Assembly: GCF_026162365.1 (NCBI RefSeq)
Contig: NZ_JAOANW010000005.1
Location: forward strand, 62,001-126,000
Length of the DNA stretch: 64,000 nt
Source: Nitratireductor luteus
GTDB taxonomy: Bacteria; Pseudomonadota; Alphaproteobacteria; Rhizobiales; Rhizobiaceae
Direction: 5' to 3'
The notes below the pieces were generated by a model. That model made no database searches. It saw nothing but the letters and a program-made list of their open reading frames with translations, and was not told the DNA's origin. The position numbers and the translations under genes are program-made. Shown piece by piece: positions 35,265 through 43,570 of the stretch; position 1 is the first letter of the stretch, and each line of letters starts with the position of its first letter.

Positions 35265-36197
35265 TTGCACGCCAAACTGATCACATATGACGAAACGATC
35301 AGCAATCTGTCCTGGACGGAGGCGGTCGAGGCATTGAGAGTTGGACATCTACGGCCGAAAGCCCAAGTCGCGGACATTTTTCTCGGTCCGGCCAATGCCA
35401 CGCTGCTCAGCCGTGGCGCCTTCATCGATGGGCTTGGCTATGGGGTGAAATCGGTGAGCGTGTTCGACCAGAACCCAGCCCACGGATTGCCGACCATTCA
35501 GGGCGCGATGTTCGTTTTTGAACCGCAACATGGCCGGTTGGATGCGATCATCGACAGCCGTCTTGTAACCGAGTTTAAGACTGCGGCGGATTCCGTTCTG
35601 GGAGCGCGCTTTCTTGCCCGGCCAGACAGCAAGAATCTTCTGATCGTGGGCGCCGGAACGGTCGCCCGGAGTCTCGTCAAAGCCTATTGGGCGCTTTTCC
35701 CGGGGCTGGAACGAGTATCCATCTGGGCGCGGCGGGCGGAACAGTCCACGGCTCTGGCACGCGAGTTTGAGGGCGAACCCTTCTCGGTCGCTGCCATTTC
35801 CGATCTGGCGACGGCTGTCACCGAGGCAGATATCATTACCAGCGCCACCATGGCGCGTGAACCGGTCCTTCGGGGCGCCTGGATCAAGCCAGGGACACAT
35901 GTGGACTTGATTGGCGCCTACAAGACTGACATGCGGGAGGCCGATGACGCTTTGATCTCGAGCGGATCGCTGTTTGTGGATAGCCGTGAGACCACGATCG
36001 ACCATATTGGCGAGTTGACGACTCCCATTGCAAGCGGCGTCATTGCCGCAGGCGCGGTCATGGGGGACCTCTACGACCTGGTCCATGGCAAGACGAGCGG
36101 ACGTCGTTCGGATAACGAGATCACCGTCTACAAGAACGGTGGAGGAGCGCATCTGGATTTGATGATCGCGCACTACATTTCCGAGAAAGCTGTTTAG
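35265..36197 (+). CDS. Ornithine cyclodeaminase/mu-crystallin family protein, possible pyrroline-2-carboxylate reductase
   Basis: About 310 residues. The Rossmann segment LLIVGAGTVARSLVKAYWAL lies near residue 128, with the family's N-terminal substrate half before it and a C-terminal SGRRSDNEITVYKNGGGAHLD motif. AAGGAAA precedes the TTG at 35265, which is probably the start; an in-frame TTG at 35250 overlaps that sequence. Members cyclise ornithine to proline or reduce delta1-pyrroline-2-carboxylate to proline. Beside a proline-racemase/trans-3-hydroxyproline-dehydratase-family protein the reductase role is attractive. Same direction as the TetR gene, 39 bases downstream. Confidence 0.85.
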   Translation: MHAKLITYDETISNLSWTEAVEALRVGHLRPKAQVADIFLGPANATLLSRGAFIDGLGYGVKSVSVFDQNPAHGLPTIQGAMFVFEPQHGRLDAIIDSRLVTEFKTAADSVLGARFLARPDSKNLLIVGAGTVARSLVKAYWALFPGLERVSIWARRAEQSTALAREFEGEPFSVAAISDLATAVTEADIITSATMAREPVLRGAWIKPGTHVDLIGAYKTDMREADDALISSGSLFVDSRETTIDHIGELTTPIASGVIAAGAVMGDLYDLVHGKTSGRRSDNEITVYKNGGGAHLDLMIAHYISEKAV

Positions 36198-36215
36198 GCC
36201 GCTCGCTTCTTCCTT

Positions 36216-37502
36216 TCAAAGGCGCTCGAGCAGTGCTGCGATGTCGAGGAGGTACATCTGCCGGCTGCCTTCATGCACCGAATCGATGCAGACGGCCCGA
36301 TTGTCCCGGCTCCAGCGTGGGTGCAGGTCGCAGCGGTTGTGCTTGCCCAGATCCGCGGGAGTGTAGAAGGTATCCAGATCGTAGCGCACCTCCTTCTCGC
36401 AGTCGAAGAGGAACAGCGTGCGTTCGTTCGTCTCGGCGTCGGGATAAGTGTCGGACAGCATCCAGCGCCCGTTCCGGCCATAGGTCATGTGCCCGTTTTC
36501 CGTGAGGATGCCGTTTCCCACAACGCGCACGTCGCCCGTCCGGTCGTTGTAGAGTTGGTAGTGAATTTCGCCTTCATGCGGCCCCCAGACGATGACCTCA
36601 TCGTCTGACTTCCAGAGGGGGTGGGAAATCTGCCACTCTGATTTCTCGTAGTCGAAGGTGCCGTGGGCACTCGGGTCGAAATCCTTCTCAAGCTGGGGCA
36701 GGGGATGGTCCGTGTCTTCCAGCAGGCGCAGGCCGGTGCCATCACCATTGATGGTGAACAGCCGATGCAGGTAGCAGAACTCGTCGTCCGGCCGCTCTGT
36801 CCAGCGATGGATGAACAGGAAGCGGGTGCCGGAGGGGTTCACCTCCATATGGGTGATCCAGTGCATCGCCTTGTCCATGGAAGGCACACGCTCGAATTCG
36901 AAGAGGCGGCGCAGGGAACATATGAGCTCGGTCTTGCCGGTTTCGATTTCCATGCGCCAGATGCCATCATCGTCCGGGGCGAGCGGCAGGTCGGGTTCGG
37001 CATGCGTGGCCGGATAGCCGATGGTGCGGTGCGTCTTGATGAAACGCGAATAGTTGATCGCCAGGGCAAAGCGGCCATCGGGCGCCATGATGTAGATGGG
37101 CGCGGGGAGATCGCGGCTTTCGCCGGTCGCAGGATCCACCACCCGTGAGCGGAAATCGGGATAGATGTTGTCCGGCCCCGGCGCTGTCGTTGCGCGGGTA
37201 TTGTAGATGACTTGGCCCGTATCGCCCAGCCACTGCAATTGACAGCCCATCTGCCAGTTCCAGGCGGTGGTTTCGCCAAGCTGGTGCCAGCGGTCGCCGT
37301 CGGTGAGATCGAAAAAGCCTACCTCCGCCACTTCACGGCCAGTCAGGTCGCCGGTGAAAAGCGGCGTGCGGTTGCCCAGAAGCCGGGCGTCGCCGGGACC
37401 GAAATTGGTCTTGTTGTAGTAGCCGAAAAAGCTGTGGAGGCTGCGGTCGCCCACGCGACGGATCGGCACCTCGTTGGATACGTCGATGATCTTGTCAGTC
37501 AT
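36216..37502 (-). CDS. Beta-propeller protein related to oligogalacturonide lyase
   Basis: A 428-residue protein without signal peptide, built of repeated WD/TolB-like blades. Histidine-bearing segments WITHMEVNPSG, QISHPLWKSDD and HNRCDLHPRWSRDNRAVCID resemble the metal and catalytic histidines of oligogalacturonate lyases (Ogl). Known Ogl enzymes beta-eliminate unsaturated digalacturonate in the cytosol. No other pectin gene is present, and an aminotransferase and an SDR lie directly upstream in the same operon, so the substrate may be a different acidic sugar or amino-acid derivative. Family assignment is fair, function open. Confidence 0.65.
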   Translation of the reverse strand: MTDKIIDVSNEVPIRRVGDRSLHSFFGYYNKTNFGPGDARLLGNRTPLFTGDLTGREVAEVGFFDLTDGDRWHQLGETTAWNWQMGCQLQWLGDTGQVIYNTRATTAPGPDNIYPDFRSRVVDPATGESRDLPAPIYIMAPDGRFALAINYSRFIKTHRTIGYPATHAEPDLPLAPDDDGIWRMEIETGKTELICSLRRLFEFERVPSMDKAMHWITHMEVNPSGTRFLFIHRWTERPDDEFCYLHRLFTINGDGTGLRLLEDTDHPLPQLEKDFDPSAHGTFDYEKSEWQISHPLWKSDDEVIVWGPHEGEIHYQLYNDRTGDVRVVGNGILTENGHMTYGRNGRWMLSDTYPDAETNERTLFLFDCEKEVRYDLDTFYTPADLGKHNRCDLHPRWSRDNRAVCIDSVHEGSRQMYLLDIAALLERL

Positions 37503-37531
37503 TTGGCTGTTCCTGTGTGGAGGCGCGGCAC

Positions 37532-38725
37532 TCAGGCGAGAGCGGCCAGGAATCGGTGCATCCGCGTCATGGCGGTTTCGATGATGTCTTCCGAGGTGGC
37601 GAAAGACATGCGGAAGAAGCCCGGCTGCAGGAAAGCGGCACCGGGAATCGCGGCGATCTCCGCATATTCAAGCAGCGCTTCGCAGAAACTCACATCGTCT
37701 GTGATGATCATGCCGTCGATGGACTTGCCGTAGGTGGCCCGAATGTCCGCGAATATGTAGAAGGCACCCTGCGGCGGGATATAGCGCAGATAGGGCATCC
37801 GGCCGAGCCGCGCCGTGATTAGATTCTTTCGCTTCTGGTACTGCGCGGCCATCGCGTCGATCTGGTCCTGCCCGTTTCGCAGGCCGCTGAGCGCGGCCCA
37901 TTGGGCGATTGAGTTGGGGCCGGACGTGTTGTGCCCCTGAAGCATGGTCATCCGTTTAATCAGTTCCGCCGGCCCGATGGCGAAGCCGATGCGCCAGCCG
38001 GTCATGGCGAGGCTTTTAGATGCGCCGTTGATGTGCAGCATCCGGTCCCGCGCCGCGGGGTAGAAATTCAGTGGATTGCGGTATGTAAGCCCGTCGAAGA
38101 CGATCCGTTCATAGATTTCGTCGTTGATGATCGTCAGGTCGTGCTCGATCGCGAGTTCGCAAAGACCGACCACGAGGTCGTCACTATAGATGCGGCCGGA
38201 AGGATTGTTGGGCGCATTGAGCATGATTATTCGCGTGCGGTCGGTGATCGCCGCGCGGATATCGTCGAGCGAGAAGTCGAGCGTCTGCGGGTCGGTTTCG
38301 ATGATCACCGGCTTGGCGTCGCAAAAGCGAACCTGCTCGACATAGCTCACAAAGGCCGGGGCGATTATGATCGCCTCGTCACCGGGGTTGAGCAGGGCGG
38401 CGCAGGCTTCGAAGAGCAAGGGCTTGCCCCCTGCGCCGATCATCACCTCCCGCGCCTCGTAATCCAGGTTGAACCGGGTTTTGTAATAGCGCGCAACCTC
38501 CTCCCGCAGTTCCAGCAGGCCTGCGGCGGGAGTATAGAAGGTATGGCCCGCGTCCAGCGCCTGGCGGGCGGCGTCCATCACTGCGGATGGCGAAACGAAG
38601 TCGGGCTCGCCGGTGGAAAGCGAAATGATGTCGCGGCCCTGCCGTCGCAGGTCAGCCGCTTTCTCGGATACCACACGGGTGGCGGCAGGCTGCAGGCGAG
38701 TCAGCCGGTCTGAAATTCGCACGAT
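37532..38725 (-). CDS. PLP-dependent aminotransferase, class I (aspartate aminotransferase-like)
   Basis: About 397 residues of the AspC/alpha-aminotransferase branch. ISLSTGEPDFVSP near residue 35, MLNAPNNPSGRIYSDD near 165 and the PLP lysine in HINGASKSLAMTGWRIGFA near 235 are all present. Translation probably starts at the GTG encoding VRISDRLTRLQPAATRVV; six more residues are possible (frame open to 38743). It sits between the SDR (upstream) and the beta-propeller gene, 29 bases from the latter. Substrate unknown. Confidence 0.88.
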   Translation of the reverse strand: MVRISDRLTRLQPAATRVVSEKAADLRRQGRDIISLSTGEPDFVSPSAVMDAARQALDAGHTFYTPAAGLLELREEVARYYKTRFNLDYEAREVMIGAGGKPLLFEACAALLNPGDEAIIIAPAFVSYVEQVRFCDAKPVIIETDPQTLDFSLDDIRAAITDRTRIIMLNAPNNPSGRIYSDDLVVGLCELAIEHDLTIINDEIYERIVFDGLTYRNPLNFYPAARDRMLHINGASKSLAMTGWRIGFAIGPAELIKRMTMLQGHNTSGPNSIAQWAALSGLRNGQDQIDAMAAQYQKRKNLITARLGRMPYLRYIPPQGAFYIFADIRATYGKSIDGMIITDDVSFCEALLEYAEIAAIPGAAFLQPGFFRMSFATSEDIIETAMTRMHRFLAALA

Positions 38726-38747
38726 GCTCTGTCCTTTCCTCACCGCA

Positions 38748-39488
38748 TCACGTGGCCTGACCGCCGTTGACGCCGATCATTTGGCCGTTGACGAACCGGC
38801 TGGCGGGTGATGCGAGGAAGGTGACCGCCGCGGCCACGTCTTCCGGATCGCCCATGAAGCCTGCGGGGATCGACGCCAGCTTTTTCGGGTCCGTTCCGTC
38901 TCGTCCCTCGGTCAGGGTCTGGCCCGGGGAAACCGCGTTGGCAGTGATGCCGTGCGGCCCGAACTCTGTGGCGAGCGCCTTGGTCAGACCCCATATCCCG
39001 TGCTTTGCGGCAGAGATCGGCGCACCTTCGAAGTAGCCCTTGATCGCCTTCATTCCGGTCATGCTGATGATCCGGCCCCAGCCCTTGTCCACCATGCCGG
39101 GCAGGAAGGCCTGCATGGTCCGGAAGGCGGCGGTAAGGCTTGTGTCGACGACGGAATGCCAGTCGCTCTCGTCCATTTCCAGGAACGGCTTGTGCGGCCG
39201 GATGGCTGCATTATTCACGAGGATGTCTATCGTGCCGAACCGGTCGAGCGCCGCCTTCGACATGGCCGCGATATCCTCCGCTCGGCCCATGTCCCCCATG
39301 ACGATCAGGCTTTCGGTGCCCTGCGCGTGAACCAGCCCGGCAGTATCCTCACAGGCTTGGCGGTTGCTCGTGCCGTTGATCACCACATTGGCCCCGAGGC
39401 CTGCAAGCTGCACGGCGACGGCGCGCCCGATGTTTCTTCCCGATCCGGAGATGAAGGCGGTTTTGCCCGCGAGCGGTCTGTCGGTCAT
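38748..39488 (-). CDS. Atypical short-chain dehydrogenase/reductase lacking the catalytic Tyr
   Basis: A 246-residue SDR fold: TAFISGSGRNIGRAVAVQLAG (cofactor loop), DILVNNAAIRP and the C-terminal NAVSPGQTLTEG and FVNGQMIGVNGGQ are normal. The active site is not. Aligned to Ser-x12-Tyr-x3-Lys, the tyrosine position is I158 in GAPISAAKHG and the serine position is about G145, while K162 is kept. Such changes remove the usual proton relay, so it may reduce a special substrate, use another residue (Y152 is close), or be non-catalytic. First gene of the minus operon facing the 39649-39680 operator. Confidence 0.82.
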   Translation of the reverse strand: MTDRPLAGKTAFISGSGRNIGRAVAVQLAGLGANVVINGTSNRQACEDTAGLVHAQGTESLIVMGDMGRAEDIAAMSKAALDRFGTIDILVNNAAIRPHKPFLEMDESDWHSVVDTSLTAAFRTMQAFLPGMVDKGWGRIISMTGMKAIKGYFEGAPISAAKHGIWGLTKALATEFGPHGITANAVSPGQTLTEGRDGTDPKKLASIPAGFMGDPEDVAAAVTFLASPASRFVNGQMIGVNGGQAT

Positions 39489-39648
39489 GCCACGTCCTAT
39501 TCTGTTGTCTCTGGCCAGCCACGTTCCGCACGCGCAGCCGTGGCGCGCGCACACGCCGCCCTCACGCCGCGCAATCCTGGCGCGGTGACTGCAGAGATCC
39601 GGGACGTGAAAGGTCCTCCTAACCCAGGAAGATGGAGTGGACCGGAAA

Positions 39649-39680
39649 GATTGTCAACAGAGTGAAAACTGTTGACAATC
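39649..39680. promoter_or_regulatory. Operator palindrome with outward -35 elements, between SDR operon and GntR-tct operon
   Basis: Perfect 12-bp arms GATTGTCAACAG (39649-39660) and CTGTTGACAATC (39669-39680) with an 8-base spacer. Each arm contains TTGACA reading outwards: plus strand at 39672-39677, minus strand at 39657-39652. One symmetric site can therefore overlap the -35 boxes of both divergent promoters. The same TGTCAACAG/CTGTTGACA half-sites recur at 45402-45425. FCD-type GntR proteins bind sites of this kind, and the adjacent GntR is the obvious candidate. Confidence 0.75.
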
Positions 39681-39707
39681 CGAAAATGAGACGTTCTTTT
39701 AGCGGGC

Positions 39708-40382
39708 ATGGAAATCTCGAACGACACCCAGGCCTTGGTTTCTGCACGCCGCGAGAGGTCGCTGACCACCATTGTGCGTGACAGGCTCGAACAGATGATC
39801 CTCCAGGGCGAGCTGGGGGCGGGCACGCGCCTTAACGAGCAGGCGCTGTCAAAGGTGCTTGGCGTCAGCCGCGGTCCGATCCGCGAGGCTGCGCGCCTGC
39901 TGGAGCGCGATGGGCTTGTCGCTTCGGTCGCCAACCAGGGCGCCTTCGTGCGGCAGCTGTCGATCGAGGAGGCGCTCGAACTCTACGATCTGCGCGCGGT
40001 CATTGCGGGCTATGCCTGTGCCCAGCTCGCTGAACGGGCGAGCGCCGTGGAAAAGCGTGAGATGCGCGAGATGGTGGAAGAGATGGACCGCTGCATCACG
40101 ACAGAGGAAGAGGCCCGCTACTTCGAACTCAACCTCGCCTTTCATGACCGCATCGCGGAACTGTCGGGGGGGAGGCGCACCCTGGAGCTGTATACCTCAC
40201 TGGGGAAGGAAGTGCGGCTGCTGCGGCGGCGGGTATTGCGGGGAACGGATTCATTGCGCTTCTCGAACGAAGAGCACAAGCAGATCGTCGCGGCAATCGA
40301 AGACGGCGATGCTCCGGCTGCCCGCCAGGCGGCCGAACAGCATCACATCAATGGAAAACGGCGCTGGCTCGATACGCTCTAG
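39708..40382 (+). CDS. GntR-family regulator, FCD subfamily (tct operon)
   Basis: A 224-residue regulator: winged helix LTTIVRDRLEQMILQGELGA with LGVSRGPIREAARLLER, then an FCD domain (NLAFHDRIAELSGGRRTLEL). It is the first gene after the operator and leads into tctCBA. If TTGACA at 39672 is the -35, the start of transcription would fall almost on the ATG, implying a leaderless or very short-leader message. It resembles the GntR gene at 44650 in domain layout and motif spelling (SRGPIREA), so the two may share operators. Confidence 0.9.
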   Translation: MEISNDTQALVSARRERSLTTIVRDRLEQMILQGELGAGTRLNEQALSKVLGVSRGPIREAARLLERDGLVASVANQGAFVRQLSIEEALELYDLRAVIAGYACAQLAERASAVEKREMREMVEEMDRCITTEEEARYFELNLAFHDRIAELSGGRRTLELYTSLGKEVRLLRRRVLRGTDSLRFSNEEHKQIVAAIEDGDAPAARQAAEQHHINGKRRWLDTL

Positions 40383-40473
40383 GCCTGTTGTCGAACCATC
40401 GTGTGTCCGGTTTCGGCCGGGTGGACGAATTGGAGAAGGCGGGGAGAGGACCGCGCACAAATGGGAGGAAAGC

Positions 40474-41460
40474 ATGAAACTTATCAGCACGCTTATTGGA
40501 ACGGGCCTGCGTGGGACCGGATTGGCCGCCGGTTGCGTTCTCGGTCTCATCGCCGGCAGTCAGGCGCTGGCGCAGGATTATCCTAGCAAGGATCTCGATT
40601 GGACGATCGCCTTCGGGCCGGGCGGCGGAAACGACATCATGGCCCGCACCCTGATCGATATCATCCAGAAATACGACCTGTATGGGCAGGATATCAGGGC
40701 GGAAAACCGGGCCGGCGGCAGCGGCGCGGTCGGCTGGGGCTACGTGTATTCCAAGGCTGGCAGTGGGTACGACATTACCACCACCTCGGGCAGCCTCATA
40801 ACCACGCCTTTGCAGGCCGACACTCCGTGGAAGGCTTCCGATTTCGTACCGCTGGCATTGCTGGCGACCGATGACCTCGCCATCATGGTGAGCGGCAATT
40901 CCGAATGGGACACCATCGAGGAGTTTATCGAATCCGCAAAGGAGACGCCGCCGACACTCGCTGGCACTGGCACCGTGAACGTGGACTTCATCGTGCCTAC
41001 GCTTTTCGCGGAAAAGGCGGGTTTCGAGTTCGAATACGTGTCGTTCAACTCGATGGCCGACATGCAGACCGCGCTGCTCTCGGGAGCCGTCGATGCCATG
41101 GTCGGCAATCCGGGCGAAATCGTCGGCCTCGTGGAGTCCGGCGACATGAAGGCACTGATCTACAGCGGCGAGACCACCCCGCCGGCGCTCGGCGATGTCC
41201 CGACCATGGATGAGAAGGGCTGGGGCGTTGGGGTGTCCATGCCGCGCGGCCTGATCCTCGCCCCCGATGCGCCGCAGGAGGCGGTCGACTTCTGGCGCGC
41301 TACGGTCGAGAAGATCGTGGAGACCCCGGAATGGGAAAAGTATATCGAAACGAATCTCCTGACCGAGAACATCAAGTATGGCGATGACTTCGGGATCTTC
41401 TTGAAGAATGCCCAGGATGGGTTCGAAAAGGTGTTGCGCGCGCAGGGCGCAATCAAGTGA
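40474..41460 (+). CDS. tctC: Tripartite tricarboxylate transporter substrate-binding protein (TctC family)
   Basis: A 328-residue periplasmic protein. The signal peptide runs to about residue 33 (LALAQ), and is followed by DLDWTIAFGPGGGNDIMART, the carboxylate-binding beta-strand-to-turn motif of TctC proteins. GGGAGGAAAG precedes ATG 40474, fixing the start inside a longer open frame that runs through the GntR gene. It delivers a carboxylate (citrate-like compounds in known systems) to TctAB. A GC hairpin follows it before tctB. Confidence 0.92.
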   Translation: MKLISTLIGTGLRGTGLAAGCVLGLIAGSQALAQDYPSKDLDWTIAFGPGGGNDIMARTLIDIIQKYDLYGQDIRAENRAGGSGAVGWGYVYSKAGSGYDITTTSGSLITTPLQADTPWKASDFVPLALLATDDLAIMVSGNSEWDTIEEFIESAKETPPTLAGTGTVNVDFIVPTLFAEKAGFEFEYVSFNSMADMQTALLSGAVDAMVGNPGEIVGLVESGDMKALIYSGETTPPALGDVPTMDEKGWGVGVSMPRGLILAPDAPQEAVDFWRATVEKIVETPEWEKYIETNLLTENIKYGDDFGIFLKNAQDGFEKVLRAQGAIK

Positions 41461-41474
41461 AGCAGACCTGACAG

Positions 41475-41508
41475 GGGGGCGCCGGACGAATCCCGTCCGG
41501 CGGCCCCC
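41475..41508 (+). promoter_or_regulatory. Intercistronic GC hairpin after tctC
   Basis: CGCCGGACG (41480-41488) pairs with CGTCCGGCG (41494-41502), extended by GGGGG/CCCCC around a one-base bulge, loop AATCC. It lies between tctC and the tctB ribosome-binding site. Same placement as the hairpins after the dctP and aapJ genes in this window. Confidence 0.6.
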
Positions 41509-41520
41509 GTGGAGCCTGAT

Positions 41521-41973
41521 ATGCGTATCATCTTCTTCGTCGTGATCCTCGCTGCGGGGCTCATGTATTCCTATGTGGCTTTCACAAACCTGGACTTTCT
41601 GACGACGACCGGACGGCTGGGGCCGGGGTTCTTCCCCCGGGGCATCGGGGTCTTGATGGTGGTCTTCACTCTCTGGAGCATGACCGCCGAATTGCAGCCA
41701 AGTGCGGCTGAGGGACGCTCCGACGCCGGCGGTTCCGCCGGCCAGGTGGCGCTAATAATGGGTTTTGGCTTGGCTTATGTGCTGTCGCTGGGCTTGGTCG
41801 GCGGTATTCCGGCCACGGTAATCTTCCTTTTTATCACCTTGTCGGTGCTCAACCGGAATCGTCTTCTACAGAACGGGCTGGTCGCCTTGCTGGTGCCTGC
41901 CGCGATCTATGTGCTCTTCGACAGGCTGCTGAACGCCGCGATACCCGAGGGCGTACTACCGCTCCCCTTCTGA
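41521..41973 (+). CDS. tctB: Tripartite tricarboxylate transporter small membrane protein (TctB family)
   Basis: A 150-residue protein with about four hydrophobic segments, usual for TctB. GGAG six bases before the ATG sets the start at 41521. GRLGPGFFPRGIGVLMVV is the conserved TctB loop. It forms the small membrane subunit with TctA. Confidence 0.9.
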   Translation: MRIIFFVVILAAGLMYSYVAFTNLDFLTTTGRLGPGFFPRGIGVLMVVFTLWSMTAELQPSAAEGRSDAGGSAGQVALIMGFGLAYVLSLGLVGGIPATVIFLFITLSVLNRNRLLQNGLVALLVPAAIYVLFDRLLNAAIPEGVLPLPF

Positions 41974-42022
41974 AACGATCCGGGCGCCGGTGCGCAACCC
42001 GATATACTGGAGCTCTCCCTTT

Positions 42023-43570
42023 ATGGATCTTTTTTCTGACCTTTGGATGGGATTGTCCGTCGCGATCAGCCCCCTCAATCTGCTGTATCTGCTGATTGGT
42101 GCGATGGTGGGTATGATCGTTGGCATCATTCCCGGCTTCGGCCCTTCGGCCGGTCTGGCGATCCTCCTGCCCGTCACCTTTGGAATGGACCCGATCGGAG
42201 CCGTGATGATGCTCGCCGCGATCTATTACGGGGCGATGTATGGCGGGACGATCACGTCGATCCTGCTGAACACACCGGGCGAATCCGCGACAGTCGCCAG
42301 TACATTTGACGGCTATCCGTTGGCCCAGAACGGCCGGGCCGGTCCCGCGCTGGTGATGCAGGCGGTCGCCTCATTTACGGGGGGTACCGTGGGCGTCATC
42401 CTGATCACCCTTTTGGCTCCGGCATTTTCCCACGTCGCCCGCAACTTCGGCCCGCCGGAGTATTTCCTGCTGGCGCTTCTGGGGATGCTGACCCTGATCG
42501 TTATGATCGGAGAGAATTGGAAGCTCGGAGTGCTCTCCGCCCTTGTCGGTTTCGCGCTCGGCACCGTCGGTGTGGACCTCGAAACGGGCCAGAGCCGCTA
42601 TACATTCGGCTTCGCGGAACTGATCGGCGGCATTCACTTCATTCCGATTGCCATCGGCCTCTTCGGTTTGGGCGAGCTCTACTTTGCCTTCCATCAGGGT
42701 CTTCATCGCATCGGTTCCGGCTCTATCGCGCCGTACGATCGGAAAAAGGGCTTCTGGCCCGACCTAGCCGACTGGGCAGACACGAAGTTCACGCTGGTGC
42801 GCGGATCCATCCTGGGCTTCGTGGTGGGTGTGATCCCCGGCGCAGGGGCGACCATCGCCTCGCTCATGGCTTATTCCTTCGAGCGCTCCTTCTCAAAGCG
42901 TCCGAAAAACTTCGGCAAGGGCGAGATGGCGGGTCTCGTGGCGCCGGAAGCTGCGAACAACGCCGCTTCCTCCGGCGCGATGATCCCGCTTTTGACGCTG
43001 GGGATTCCCGGCTCGGCCTCCACCGCGGTTCTCCTGGCAGCCTTTCTTCTTTGGGGAATGCGTCCGGGGCCGCTCTTCATGGAGCAGAATCCGGAATTTG
43101 CCTGGGGGCTGATCGCCTCGATGTATCTCGGCAACATGGCGCTCCTGGCGCTCAATATCTTCGCGATCCCGCTCTTCGTGCAGATCATCCGGGTGCCATA
43201 CCGGATCCTCGCGCCCATCGTCTTGGTCATCTGCACGCTCGGGACATTTAGCGTCTCCAGCTCGATGATCGAGGTCTACCTGATGTTCACCGCCGGGATC
43301 GTTGGCTTCTTTATGCGGCTCTACGGCTTCTCACCCGCAGCGCTGGTACTGGGGCTGGTACTGGGGCCGTTGGCGGAGGAGGCGCTGCGTCAGACGCTGA
43401 CCATATCGCGCGGATCCTTCTGGATCTTCTTGGAACGCAATGGGTCGATCGGGATCATCGTGACTACGGCGGTCCTGCTTGTCGTCCTGCCGCTTATGCA
43501 ACGCATTGGGCGTAGAGCAGGCGCCTCGAAGCAGGGCAGTGTCAGCGAGGCTGAGGATGCAGGGGTCTGA
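42023..43570 (+). CDS. tctA: Tripartite tricarboxylate transporter large permease (TctA family)
   Basis: A 515-residue polytopic permease of normal TctA length. The signatures GMIVGIIPGFGPSAGLAILLP near residue 28 and GFVVGVIPGAGATIASLMAY near residue 270 are the paired GxxPGxG motifs of the family, and NTPGESATVASTFDGYP lies near residue 82. It is the transport channel for the TctC ligand. It overlaps the start of the next dehydrogenase gene by 14 bases, suggesting coupled translation. Confidence 0.94.
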   Translation: MDLFSDLWMGLSVAISPLNLLYLLIGAMVGMIVGIIPGFGPSAGLAILLPVTFGMDPIGAVMMLAAIYYGAMYGGTITSILLNTPGESATVASTFDGYPLAQNGRAGPALVMQAVASFTGGTVGVILITLLAPAFSHVARNFGPPEYFLLALLGMLTLIVMIGENWKLGVLSALVGFALGTVGVDLETGQSRYTFGFAELIGGIHFIPIAIGLFGLGELYFAFHQGLHRIGSGSIAPYDRKKGFWPDLADWADTKFTLVRGSILGFVVGVIPGAGATIASLMAYSFERSFSKRPKNFGKGEMAGLVAPEAANNAASSGAMIPLLTLGIPGSASTAVLLAAFLLWGMRPGPLFMEQNPEFAWGLIASMYLGNMALLALNIFAIPLFVQIIRVPYRILAPIVLVICTLGTFSVSSSMIEVYLMFTAGIVGFFMRLYGFSPAALVLGLVLGPLAEEALRQTLTISRGSFWIFLERNGSIGIIVTTAVLLVVLPLMQRIGRRAGASKQGSVSEAEDAGV

